Shown here piece after piece: positions 1-7,057 of a stretch of DNA of 40,999 nt. The notes under the pieces were generated by a model that did not search any database, was not told the origin of the DNA, and saw only the letters and a program-made list of their open reading frames with translations. Source of the stretch: JAWXTS01 sp044433305. Its GTDB lineage: Bacteria > Bacteroidota > Bacteroidia > Bacteroidales > Rikenellaceae. Location: assembly GCA_044433305.1 (NCBI GenBank), contig JAWXTS010000006.1, positions 1 through 40,999 of the forward strand. The letters run 5' to 3'. Position numbers and translations under genes: made by a program. Numbering within the stretch: the stretch's first letter is position 1; every line of letters starts with the position of its first letter.

Positions 1-24
1 TCGCCTTGTCCGACAGCCCCTTAA

Positions 25-144
25 GTTTGATTAACAAGGATGAGATTTGGGGCTTCGTGAAACCATCTTAAACCGGAGCGTACTAAAGGTACGTGAGGAT
101 TTGAGATGTGAGGGAAGTGACAAATATCGCCTTGATAATCGAAC
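25..144. repeat. Long imperfect palindrome at the 3' end of the aminotransferase gene
   Basis: The two halves are imperfect reverse complements around a centre near base 86. The core is CGTAC (79-83), a 5-base loop, then GTACG (89-93). Moving outwards, CATCT 64-68 pairs with AGATG 104-108, CTTC 53-56 with GAAG 114-117, GAgATTTG 42-49 with CAAATaTC 121-128, CAAGG 35-39 with CCTTG 130-134, and GTTtGATTA 25-33 with TAATCgAAC 136-144. Only a few one- to three-base shifts are needed. Weaker pairing may continue towards 16 and 155. The stop codon of the minus-strand aminotransferase (148-150) lies at its edge, so the palindrome would form a large hairpin in that gene's 3' untranslated RNA. It is much longer than an ordinary terminator and has no T-run. 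A MITE-like or REP-like dispersed element is the likeliest reading, but copy number cannot be seen from one window. Confidence 0.7.
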
Positions 145-147
145 TTC

Positions 148-1335
148 CTACAAGTTTGATAGGACCGACACTATATCAAACACAACCTCTCTGCACTCAT
201 CCTCCGAAATAGTAAGTGGCGGCGCAATGCGGAATGCCTTGTCATAGAACAAGAACCACTCGGTGATATACCCTGCCTCGACAAGTGCCCACACCACCTT
301 CTCGGCTAGTGCAGCATCGCCCAAATCAATGGCCATGATAAGACCTGCACGCCTAACTTCCTTGACCACGGGCAACACCTTAAGTGCATCTTCAAATATA
401 GCTCCCTTGGCCTCTACTTGTGCAGTAAGTTCGTTATCCAAGATATAATCTAGGGCCGCCATGCCAGCAGCACAACATACGGGATGACCTCCAAAAGTTG
501 TTATATGGCCCAGCACAGGGTTGTTCTTAAGTGTGCTCATAATCTCATCTGAGCTGATAAAAGCGGCCAGCGGCATACCTCCACCAAAGGCTTTGGCCGT
601 GCACAGAATATCTGGCACCACACCCTCCTGCATAAATCTGAAAGGCGCGCCTGTACGGAAGAAGCCAACCTGAATCTCGTCAAAGATAAGCAACGCTCCC
701 ACCTCAGAGCATCTCTCACGCAGAGCCTGCAAGTATCCCTTTGGCGGAATAATAATTCCTCCCTCGCCCTGAATAGGCTCGACAACAACGCATGCCGTGC
801 GCTCGGTTATCGCTTCTATATCGCTGAACTCACCATAGCTAAGTTGCTTAACATCAGGTAACAAGGGCCTAAAGGCATAGCGAAAGTCCTCGCCCCCCAT
901 AAGGCTCAACGCACCATGAGTGCTACCATGGTAGGCATTCTTAAACGAAATCATCTCGGTTCGAGCGGTAAACCTCTTGGCTAGCTTCATAGCTCCTTCT
1001 ATGGCTTCGCTGCCCGTAGAAACAAAGTAGACGCTATCCAAGCCCTCGGGCAACAACGAGGTTATCTTCTGGGCATACTTAACCTGAGGAGTCTGCACAT
1101 ACTCGCCATAAACCATAAGGTGCATATAGTCCTTGACCTGCTCACACACAGCATCAACGACAGCCGAATTACCATGACCTACATTGCTGACCGACACGCC
1201 AGAAATAAGGTCCACATAGCGTTTACCCTCTGGCGAATAAAGGTAGATGCCCTCGGCACGCGACACCTCAACGCCTATTGGATTGTCTGAGGTCTGGCCT
1301 ACATGTTCAAAAAAAAGTTGTCTTAAGAGTGTCAT
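148..1335 (-). CDS. Class III PLP-dependent aminotransferase (acetylornithine/ornithine aminotransferase-like)
   Basis: Fold-type I, class III pyridoxal-phosphate aminotransferase of 395 residues, the normal size. Visible landmarks are the phosphate-binding STGSEA at 106-111, the cofactor-contacting FDE at 218-220 with Asp219, and the Schiff-base Lys248 in CTAKAFGGGMPL. Family members move an amino group from acetylornithine, ornithine, 4-aminobutyrate or similar omega-amines to 2-oxoglutarate. The sequence does not settle the substrate, and no arginine-pathway gene lies nearby. The usual DEIQTGFGRTG motif here reads DEIQVGFFRTG. The start codon overlaps the trmH stop by four bases (ATGA), so the two are probably translationally coupled and it is the last gene of the cvpA-rsgA-trmH transcript. 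Cytoplasmic. Confidence 0.88.
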   Translation of the reverse strand: MTLLRQLFFEHVGQTSDNPIGVEVSRAEGIYLYSPEGKRYVDLISGVSVSNVGHGNSAVVDAVCEQVKDYMHLMVYGEYVQTPQVKYAQKITSLLPEGLDSVYFVSTGSEAIEGAMKLAKRFTARTEMISFKNAYHGSTHGALSLMGGEDFRYAFRPLLPDVKQLSYGEFSDIEAITERTACVVVEPIQGEGGIIIPPKGYLQALRERCSEVGALLIFDEIQVGFFRTGAPFRFMQEGVVPDILCTAKAFGGGMPLAAFISSDEIMSTLKNNPVLGHITTFGGHPVCCAAGMAALDYILDNELTAQVEAKGAIFEDALKVLPVVKEVRRAGLIMAIDLGDAALAEKVVWALVEAGYITEWFLFYDKAFRIAPPLTISEDECREVVFDIVSVLSNL

Positions 1336-2006
1336 GGCATTCGTTTTAATATATTTTCAGAGTCTTTAACACTCTGCATCAACCAACGGTAAGTAAGTTC
1401 GGATAGTCGTAGCGGCTCTAGCTGCCACACAGCATCTGAGCTTTTGAGCCTTGTAGTGAGGTTGTAAAGTAGTATCGACGCCGAGGCCGAAACATTAAGG
1501 CTCTCGACCATGCCACACATGGGTATGCGAACAAACTCGTCGGCCTCATTCATAACATCCTCGCTTATGCCCTGACGCTCGGTGCCAAAGAACAAAGCGA
1601 AAGGTCCCGCCTCGACATCAAAGCTTTCGGGAGTTCTATCGTCCAGATGTGGCGATGTAGCCACAATGCGATAGCCATCCGCGCGCAACTGAGCGATAAG
1701 CTCAACCGCATTACCATGATGGTTTATATCGACCCACTTGTCCGAGCCTTTGACTATATTTTCGTTAGGAGTAAATTTACAAAGATTCTCAACACTGTGT
1801 ATCACACCCACACCAAAAGCCTCACAGCTACGAACCAAGGCACTAGCATTCTGAGAATGGAAGGTGTTCTCAACACAGAGCGTAACGTATTCTGTTCTCT
1901 GCATGGCAGCATCGCGCAAGGTGGCAAACCGCTCAGCAGTCATAAAAGTAGAGAGGTAGTCTATACGTTTATCATACCACTCTTTATCATGTTCAATATT
2001 TCTCAT
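1332..2006 (-). CDS. trmH: TrmH/SpoU-family RNA 2'-O-methyltransferase
   Basis: SPOUT-class, S-adenosylmethionine-dependent ribose methyltransferase of 224 residues. All three SpoU motifs are visible. Motif 1 is around residues 48-66 (NTFHSQNASALVRSCEAFG, with the catalytic-type Arg), motif 2 is FFGTERQGIS, and motif 3 is IPMCGMVESLNVSASASILLYN, which forms the trefoil knot and binds the cofactor. By length and motifs it resembles TrmH, which methylates G18 of the tRNA D-loop. A 23S rRNA target cannot be excluded because family members look alike. The ATG directly follows the rsgA stop codon and the gene end overlaps the aminotransferase start, so this is a tight operon. Confidence 0.85.
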   Translation of the reverse strand: MRNIEHDKEWYDKRIDYLSTFMTAERFATLRDAAMQRTEYVTLCVENTFHSQNASALVRSCEAFGVGVIHSVENLCKFTPNENIVKGSDKWVDINHHGNAVELIAQLRADGYRIVATSPHLDDRTPESFDVEAGPFALFFGTERQGISEDVMNEADEFVRIPMCGMVESLNVSASASILLYNLTTRLKSSDAVWQLEPLRLSELTYRWLMQSVKDSENILKRMP

Positions 2007-2930
2007 CTATCTATACTTGCCGTCCTCTTCAAGCAGCTTCAAATAGCTTATATAACGGCTCTCGCTTATATAACCACGCGCAATAGCCTCCTTGACAGCA
2101 CAATCAGGCTCATGGGTATGAATACAATTATAGTAGGCACACTCGGGAGCGTATCTAAACAAATCGGGGAAGTAACGGCAAATCTCGTCACGCTCGACAC
2201 CCACAAGTCCAAAACCGCGAACCCCCGGACTATCAATAATATAACCTCCACTACTCAGTGGATACATCTGGGCAAAGGTTGTCGTGTGGCGACCCTTGTT
2301 GTGCGAATCAGAAACATGTCCTGTGCGAACATCAAGCTCTGGCTCCAACAAGTTTACCATAGACGATTTACCAACGCCTGAGTTACCAGCAAAGAGCGTG
2401 GTCTTATCATGTATCAACTCACGCAGCTCATCAAGGCCCTCTCCCGTGACACACGAGATAGGCAACACCTCATAACCTGCACTGTTGTATATGTCTGTAA
2501 AGGTAGCTATGGCATCCTTATCGTCATACAAGTCTGACTTATTAAGCACGATTACCGCAGGGATATGATACACCTCGGCCGTAACCAACATGCGGTCCAA
2601 GAACTCAAAATTTATTGGTGGCGAAAACAGAGTAACAACAGGGCACAACAAGTCTATATTAGCAGCTATGACATGGCTCTCCTTAGATAGATTTGAGGCG
2701 CGGCGGATAAGGTAATTACGCCTTGGCAACACATCAGATATTACACCAACGCCTTCCTCTACATCCATCTCATAGGCCACCTTGTCACCAACGGCAATAG
2801 GGTTGGTCGAACGACTATTGTTAAGCCTCATGCGCCCCTTAGCGCGGCATTCGACAATATCGCCCCCCTGATCGCTATTAACCAGATACCAACTACCTGT
2901 GCTCTTTATGACTGTTCCTGTTTTTGACAT
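2007..2930 (-). CDS. rsgA: Small ribosomal subunit biogenesis GTPase RsgA
   Basis: Circularly permuted GTPase of 307 residues that assists late maturation of the 30S subunit. An N-terminal OB-fold region (about 1-75) precedes the GTPase domain. The motifs occur in the permuted order typical of this family: G4 NKSD at 130-133, then the G1 P-loop GNSGVGKS at 182-189, then G3 DSPG at 233-236. The C-terminal zinc knuckle is intact, with ligands Cys264, Cys269, His271 and Cys277. It follows cvpA after about 19 bases and abuts trmH, grouping two ribosome/RNA-maturation enzymes in one transcript. Confidence 0.96.
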   Translation of the reverse strand: MSKTGTVIKSTGSWYLVNSDQGGDIVECRAKGRMRLNNSRSTNPIAVGDKVAYEMDVEEGVGVISDVLPRRNYLIRRASNLSKESHVIAANIDLLCPVVTLFSPPINFEFLDRMLVTAEVYHIPAVIVLNKSDLYDDKDAIATFTDIYNSAGYEVLPISCVTGEGLDELRELIHDKTTLFAGNSGVGKSSMVNLLEPELDVRTGHVSDSHNKGRHTTTFAQMYPLSSGGYIIDSPGVRGFGLVGVERDEICRYFPDLFRYAPECAYYNCIHTHEPDCAVKEAIARGYISESRYISYLKLLEEDGKYR

Positions 2931-2949
2931 ACAATAATTTTAAGCTATA

Positions 2950-3450
2950 CTATGATTCCAAGTGTTCCATATACACATCCTTGGCCTGCTCGATATAAGG
3001 AAATATACTTTCGGCAAAAGGCTCTAGGTATTCACAACACTGAGAATTTTCGAAACTCGAAGGTTTAATCCACTGATTCTTGGCATTCAGCGGTATAAAT
3101 AAATTTAAGATTAGACTCAAGACCAAGGCTGTTTTAAGAATAGATACTATGCAGCCTCCTATTCTATCAAAGAGACCCAATCCCGTAAAATCTATAACAA
3201 GTCGTACCAAACGACATGCCATAAACATTAAAAGCACGACGGCTATAAGCAGGAGGACGAATCCCCCAACTTTAGCCGTCGTGTTATCAAAACCTAACCA
3301 CAGTCCTAGCTTCTCGCCAAATCTAGAGGCGAGCCACACTCCTACCAACAATGAAACTATGCTGCCAAGTTCTAGAAGAAGCCCATTCTTAAATCCTCGG
3401 TAAAGAGCATACCCCAAGAAAACCAAACATATTATATCTATGATATTCAT
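2950..3450 (-). CDS. CvpA-family membrane protein
   Basis: Small integral inner-membrane protein with about four hydrophobic segments, beginning NIIDIICLVFLGYALYRGF, a typical CvpA (colicin V production) start. The open frame extends upstream to 3483, but the extra eleven residues look unrelated to the family, and starting at 3450 places the first membrane helix right at the N-terminus, as is usual. This gives 166 residues. Homologues affect envelope functions and purine-linked phenotypes in Proteobacteria; the molecular role is not settled. The C-terminal 40 residues are hydrophilic. It is first in the cvpA-rsgA-trmH-aminotransferase run and lies about 50 bases after frdB, so read-through from the frd promoter is possible. 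Confidence 0.82.
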   Translation of the reverse strand: MNIIDIICLVFLGYALYRGFKNGLLLELGSIVSLLVGVWLASRFGEKLGLWLGFDNTTAKVGGFVLLLIAVVLLMFMACRLVRLVIDFTGLGLFDRIGGCIVSILKTALVLSLILNLFIPLNAKNQWIKPSSFENSQCCEYLEPFAESIFPYIEQAKDVYMEHLES

Positions 3451-3474
3451 AAACGGCAATCTAGGAATTTGAGC

Positions 3475-3492
3475 TACGCACATAAATGCGTA
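3475..3492. repeat. 6-bp inverted repeat between frdB and cvpA
   Basis: TACGCA (3475-3480), a 6-base spacer and TGCGTA (3487-3492) form a perfect small hairpin between frdB and cvpA. No T-run follows on the minus strand, so it is not a classical terminator. It could be a weak pause or a processing/stability hairpin. Confidence 0.35.
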
Positions 3493-3503
3493 ACAGGTTA
3501 GTA

Positions 3504-4247
3504 TTATTCTTTAATCTTCGCGCTCAAGAACTCTCTATTCAAGCGTGCAATATGCGCAATAGAGATACCCTTAGGGCACTGAGCCTCGCAAGCACCTGTG
3601 TTTGTACAAGCACCAAAGCCCAACTCATCCATCTTGGCAACCATAGCATTGGCACGGCGAGCACCCTCGACACGTCCCTGAGGCAACAACGCCAAAGATG
3701 ATACACGAGCCGAAACGAACAACATCGCAGAACCATTCTTACATGTTGCAGCACAAGCTCCACAGCCAATACATGATGCAGCATCCATGCTCTCCTCAGC
3801 CTCTGGCTTTGGAATAGGAATGCAGTTTGCATCTGGAACACCACCTGTATTAACTGACACATAGCCACCAGCCTGAAGAATCTTGTCATAAGCCGTACGG
3901 TCAACAACAAGGTCTTTGATTACTGGGAATGCACGTGAACGCCATGGCTCAATGATGATAGTTTGACCATCTTTGAACTTACGCATGTGCAGCTGACAAG
4001 TTGTAATATCCTCGTCTGGTCCATGTGCGTGACCGTTGATATGCAATGAACACATACCACAGATACCCTCACGACAGTCGTGATCAAAAGCGATAGGCTC
4101 TTTATTTGCGTTAATAAGGTCGTTATTCAATATATCTAGCATCTCTAGGAAAGAGCTATCTGGCGAAATATTTTCAACTTTAAAGGTTTCGAAGCTACCT
4201 TTGGTTTTGGCATCTTTCTGACGCCATATTTTCAATGTTAGATTCAT
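3504..4247 (-). CDS. frdB: Fumarate reductase/succinate dehydrogenase iron-sulfur subunit
   Basis: Electron-transfer subunit of the quinol:fumarate reductase complex, carrying electrons from the cytochrome b haems to the flavin subunit. The [2Fe-2S] ferredoxin-type loop is seen in CREGICGMCSL, and the C-terminal cluster motifs are CIGCGACAATC and CTNTGACEAQCPKG. The frame is open up to 4301, but that extension overlaps frdA and reads as unrelated residues. The ATG at 4245-4247 gives the family-typical start MNLTLKIWRQKD and a 247-residue protein. It is third in the frdC-frdA-frdB operon, 13 bases after frdA, on the cytoplasmic face of the inner membrane. Confidence 0.95.
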   Translation of the reverse strand: MNLTLKIWRQKDAKTKGSFETFKVENISPDSSFLEMLDILNNDLINANKEPIAFDHDCREGICGMCSLHINGHAHGPDEDITTCQLHMRKFKDGQTIIIEPWRSRAFPVIKDLVVDRTAYDKILQAGGYVSVNTGGVPDANCIPIPKPEAEESMDAASCIGCGACAATCKNGSAMLFVSARVSSLALLPQGRVEGARRANAMVAKMDELGFGACTNTGACEAQCPKGISIAHIARLNREFLSAKIKE

Positions 4248-4260
4248 ATCTTTAATCTTT

Positions 4261-6204
4261 TTATTCTTTATAGTTACGTTGCGCCAAATGTATAGCCTCA
4301 AATTTCAGCTCTTCCTTAATAAGCTCTGGCTCTTTGTCATCGCCTTTGTAATCCCAAACCGCAACATAAGTGTAGTTCTCATCGTCACGTAGTGCCTCGC
4401 CCTCTGGAGTCTGGTACTCATCACGGAAGTGACCACCACAAGACTCATTACGGTCAAGACCATCGCGTGCCATAAGCTCGCCTAGCTCGAAGAAGTCTGC
4501 AACACGCAATGCTTTCTCTAGCTCTTGGTTGAACTCATCGGCCTTACCCATAACACGAACATCCTTCCAGAACTCTTTGCGCAAAGCCTGAATCTCAACG
4601 ATGGCTTTCTCCAAAGACTCTTTTGTGCGGGCCATACCAACGTTGTCCCACATTATGTTACCTAGTTTTTTGTATAGGTCGTCAACAGACTGATTTCCTT
4701 TGATAGAAAGCAACTTGTTGATTCTGTCTTTAACATCTTTCTCTGCCTGCTCAAACTCAGCACTTGTAGTGTCTACCTTTGGAGATTGAATCTCGTGAGA
4801 TAGGAAGTCGCCGATTGTATAAGGAAGTACGAAGTATCCATCTGCAAGACCCTGCATCAAAGCTGATGCACCTAGACGGTTGGCACCGTGGTCAGAGAAG
4901 TTAGCCTCGCCAATAGCATACAAACCAGGGACAGTAGTCATAAGGTTGTAGTCAACCCAAATACCACCCATAGTATAGTGAACCGCAGGATAAATCATCA
5001 TTGGCTCTTGGTAAGGATTCACATCTGTGATTTTCTCATACATCTGGAATAGGTTACCATAACGCTCTTTGATAACGTCTTGACCTAGTCGCTCGATAGC
5101 TGTCGAGAAGTCTAGGTAAACAGCAAGTCCTGTTTCGTTAACACCAAAGCCTGCATCACAACGCTCCTTAGCAGCACGAGAGGCCACATCACGAGGAACA
5201 AGGTTACCGAAGGCTGGATAGCGACGCTCTAGATAGTAGTCACGATCTTGCTCAGGAATAGCCGAAGCTTTGATTTGTTTCTTCTGAAGTTTCTCTACGT
5301 CCTCTTTTTTCTTAGGAACCCAGATACGTCCATCATTACGAAGCGACTCTGACATAAGAGTCAACTTACTTTGTTGTGTTCCGTGAACTGGAATACAAGT
5401 AGGGTGAATCTGAGTGAAGCAAGGGTTTGCAAAGCACGCGCCCTTTTTATATACTTGCCATGCAGCCGAACCATTAGAGTTCATAGCATTTGTAGACAAG
5501 AAGAAAGCGTTGCCATAACCACCAGAGGCTATAACAACTGCGTGAGCACCAAAACGCTCTATATCACCAGTAACAAGGTTACGAGCTATGATACCACGAG
5601 CTTTGCCATCTACGATAACCACATCAAGCATCTCATAGCGTGAGTAGCTCTCAACAGAACCCATAGCGATTTGGCGGTTAAGCGCGGCATAAGCACCTAG
5701 AAGAAGCTGCTGACCAGTCTGGCCACGTGCATAGAAAGTACGTGACACCTGAGCACCACCGAAAGAACGGTTAGCTAGTAGGCCACCATAGTCGCGAGCA
5801 AAAGGAACACCCTGAGCCACACATTGGTCGATAATGCTGTTTGACACCTCTGCCAAACGATATACGTTTGCCTCACGTGCTCTATAATCACCACCCTTGA
5901 TAGTATCGTAGAAAAGGCGGAAGATAGAGTCATTATCGTTTTGATAGTTCTTTGCTGCATTGATACCTCCCTGAGCGGCGATACTGTGCGCGCGACGTGG
6001 AGAATCTGAGATGCAGAATATTTTTACGTTGTAACCAAGCTCGCCAAGGCTAGCAGCAGCAGAAGCACCACCTAGACCTGTACCGATAACAATAACATCT
6101 AACTTGCGCTTGTTGGCAGGGCTAACAACTTTTATCTCTGATTTATGTTTGAACCATTTCTGAGCCAATGGCCCTTCAGGAATCTTAGAATCTAACTTTA
6201 CCAT
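4261..6204 (-). CDS. frdA: Fumarate reductase/succinate dehydrogenase flavoprotein subunit
   Basis: Catalytic flavoprotein of 647 residues that reduces fumarate to succinate, or the reverse, with covalently bound FAD. The dinucleotide-binding glycines are GTGLGG at 41-46, and the FAD-linking histidine is His73 in HSIAAQGGINAA. Further family landmarks are the region around MGGIWVDYNLMTTVPGLYAIGEA and the capping-domain sequence HGANRLGASALMQG. The length matches the long, B-type enzymes of Bacteroidota and Epsilonproteobacteria. In anaerobic Bacteroidales this complex is the terminal step of menaquinol-dependent fumarate respiration that yields succinate. The second gene of the operon. Confidence 0.97.
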   Translation of the reverse strand: MVKLDSKIPEGPLAQKWFKHKSEIKVVSPANKRKLDVIVIGTGLGGASAAASLGELGYNVKIFCISDSPRRAHSIAAQGGINAAKNYQNDNDSIFRLFYDTIKGGDYRAREANVYRLAEVSNSIIDQCVAQGVPFARDYGGLLANRSFGGAQVSRTFYARGQTGQQLLLGAYAALNRQIAMGSVESYSRYEMLDVVIVDGKARGIIARNLVTGDIERFGAHAVVIASGGYGNAFFLSTNAMNSNGSAAWQVYKKGACFANPCFTQIHPTCIPVHGTQQSKLTLMSESLRNDGRIWVPKKKEDVEKLQKKQIKASAIPEQDRDYYLERRYPAFGNLVPRDVASRAAKERCDAGFGVNETGLAVYLDFSTAIERLGQDVIKERYGNLFQMYEKITDVNPYQEPMMIYPAVHYTMGGIWVDYNLMTTVPGLYAIGEANFSDHGANRLGASALMQGLADGYFVLPYTIGDFLSHEIQSPKVDTTSAEFEQAEKDVKDRINKLLSIKGNQSVDDLYKKLGNIMWDNVGMARTKESLEKAIVEIQALRKEFWKDVRVMGKADEFNQELEKALRVADFFELGELMARDGLDRNESCGGHFRDEYQTPEGEALRDDENYTYVAVWDYKGDDKEPELIKEELKFEAIHLAQRNYKE

Positions 6205-6236
6205 ATATTTTAGTATTTTACGGTTACTTTATTAAA

Positions 6237-6929
6237 TTAGCACGCTGCGCCACAAAGGCTTCTTAGGTAGAACACTACAACCACAACTGCAAAAGCTAGG
6301 CAGATAACAGTAGCAACTAGCTTAGCGATACATTGTAGGCGTGGAAGCCATATTTGGTTACCCCAGCCTAGTGATTGGAATGCACTCCAAAAACCGTGAG
6401 TAAGGTGGAACCAGATAGCCACAAACCACACTAGATATACTAGGCAGTACAATGGGTTGCTAAAATGGATAGCGATAAGTTCAGCTCCGCTAACTGGAGA
6501 TGTGCCTAGAGAGTTTACATGGCCACCCATAAGCTCTACTAACTGCATATTATACCAGAAGTTGAACAAATGGATAAGCAATCCGCAAACGATAATAACG
6601 CCTAGAACGAACATGTTGCGCGAAGCCCAAGAAACATCCTTTGGAGTCTCTAGCACTGCATAACGCTCTTTACCACGAGCTTTGATGTTGCCCATAGTCA
6701 ATATGAAAGCATAAACAAAGTGGATAATTGTTCCAGCGGCTAGCACAGCGGTAGCTGCAAGAGCATACCAGTTGGCACCTAGAAATTCACAGATTGCATC
6801 ATAGGCATCTGCCGAAAAAACTGCCACCAAGTTCATAGAGGCATGAAAAAGTAAAAACAAGATTAAAAAGGCTCCAGAGAGACTCATAATAAGTTTTCTA
6901 CCGATTGAAGAGCTAAACAAATTACTCAT
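6237..6929 (-). CDS. frdC: Fumarate reductase/succinate dehydrogenase cytochrome b subunit
   Basis: Integral membrane anchor of 230 residues with five hydrophobic segments, of the b558 type that holds two haems and the menaquinol site. The start MSNLFSSSIGRKLIMSLSG is characteristic of this family in Bacteroidota. Conserved histidines suited to haem ligation lie in FHASMNL (helix I), in the second helix (IIHFVYAF) and in the later helices (WFHLTHGFW). First gene of frdCAB, about 23 bases downstream of the predicted transcription start of the promoter at 6958-6989, so the leader is very short. Confidence 0.93.
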   Translation of the reverse strand: MSNLFSSSIGRKLIMSLSGAFLILFLLFHASMNLVAVFSADAYDAICEFLGANWYALAATAVLAAGTIIHFVYAFILTMGNIKARGKERYAVLETPKDVSWASRNMFVLGVIIVCGLLIHLFNFWYNMQLVELMGGHVNSLGTSPVSGAELIAIHFSNPLYCLVYLVWFVAIWFHLTHGFWSAFQSLGWGNQIWLPRLQCIAKLVATVICLAFAVVVVVFYLRSLCGAAC

Positions 6930-6957
6930 AAAAATTTTTGATTTAGTTTACTACCTA

Positions 6958-6989
6958 CAAAGGTATCTCATTGTTTCTAAAATAACAAA
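6958..6989 (-). promoter_or_regulatory. Bacteroidota-type promoter of frdCAB
   Basis: On the minus strand a -7 element TACCTTTG (6958-6965) matches TAnnTTTG fully. A TTTG -33 element (6986-6989) lies 20 bases upstream. This is close to the consensus described for Bacteroides primary sigma factor promoters. It is the only promoter-like sequence in the 128-base gap upstream of frdC. Confidence 0.8.
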
Positions 6990-7057
6990 GATTAGGTATA
7001 TTTTTTAACACCCTTTACAAATTTAACTATAAAAACTAATCCTTTATGGCTATATTC

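Noticed and set aside
47..247. 66-residue plus-strand open frame
   Set aside because: It lies across the palindrome and the antisense of the aminotransferase end; the sequence is explained by the inverted repeat.
1647..2381. 244-residue plus-strand open frame
   Set aside because: It is antisense to trmH and rsgA, both clearly real, and has no family features.
4248..4301. Longer start for frdB
   Set aside because: The extension overlaps frdA and is unlike any FrdB N-terminus; the ATG at 4247 gives the family-typical start.
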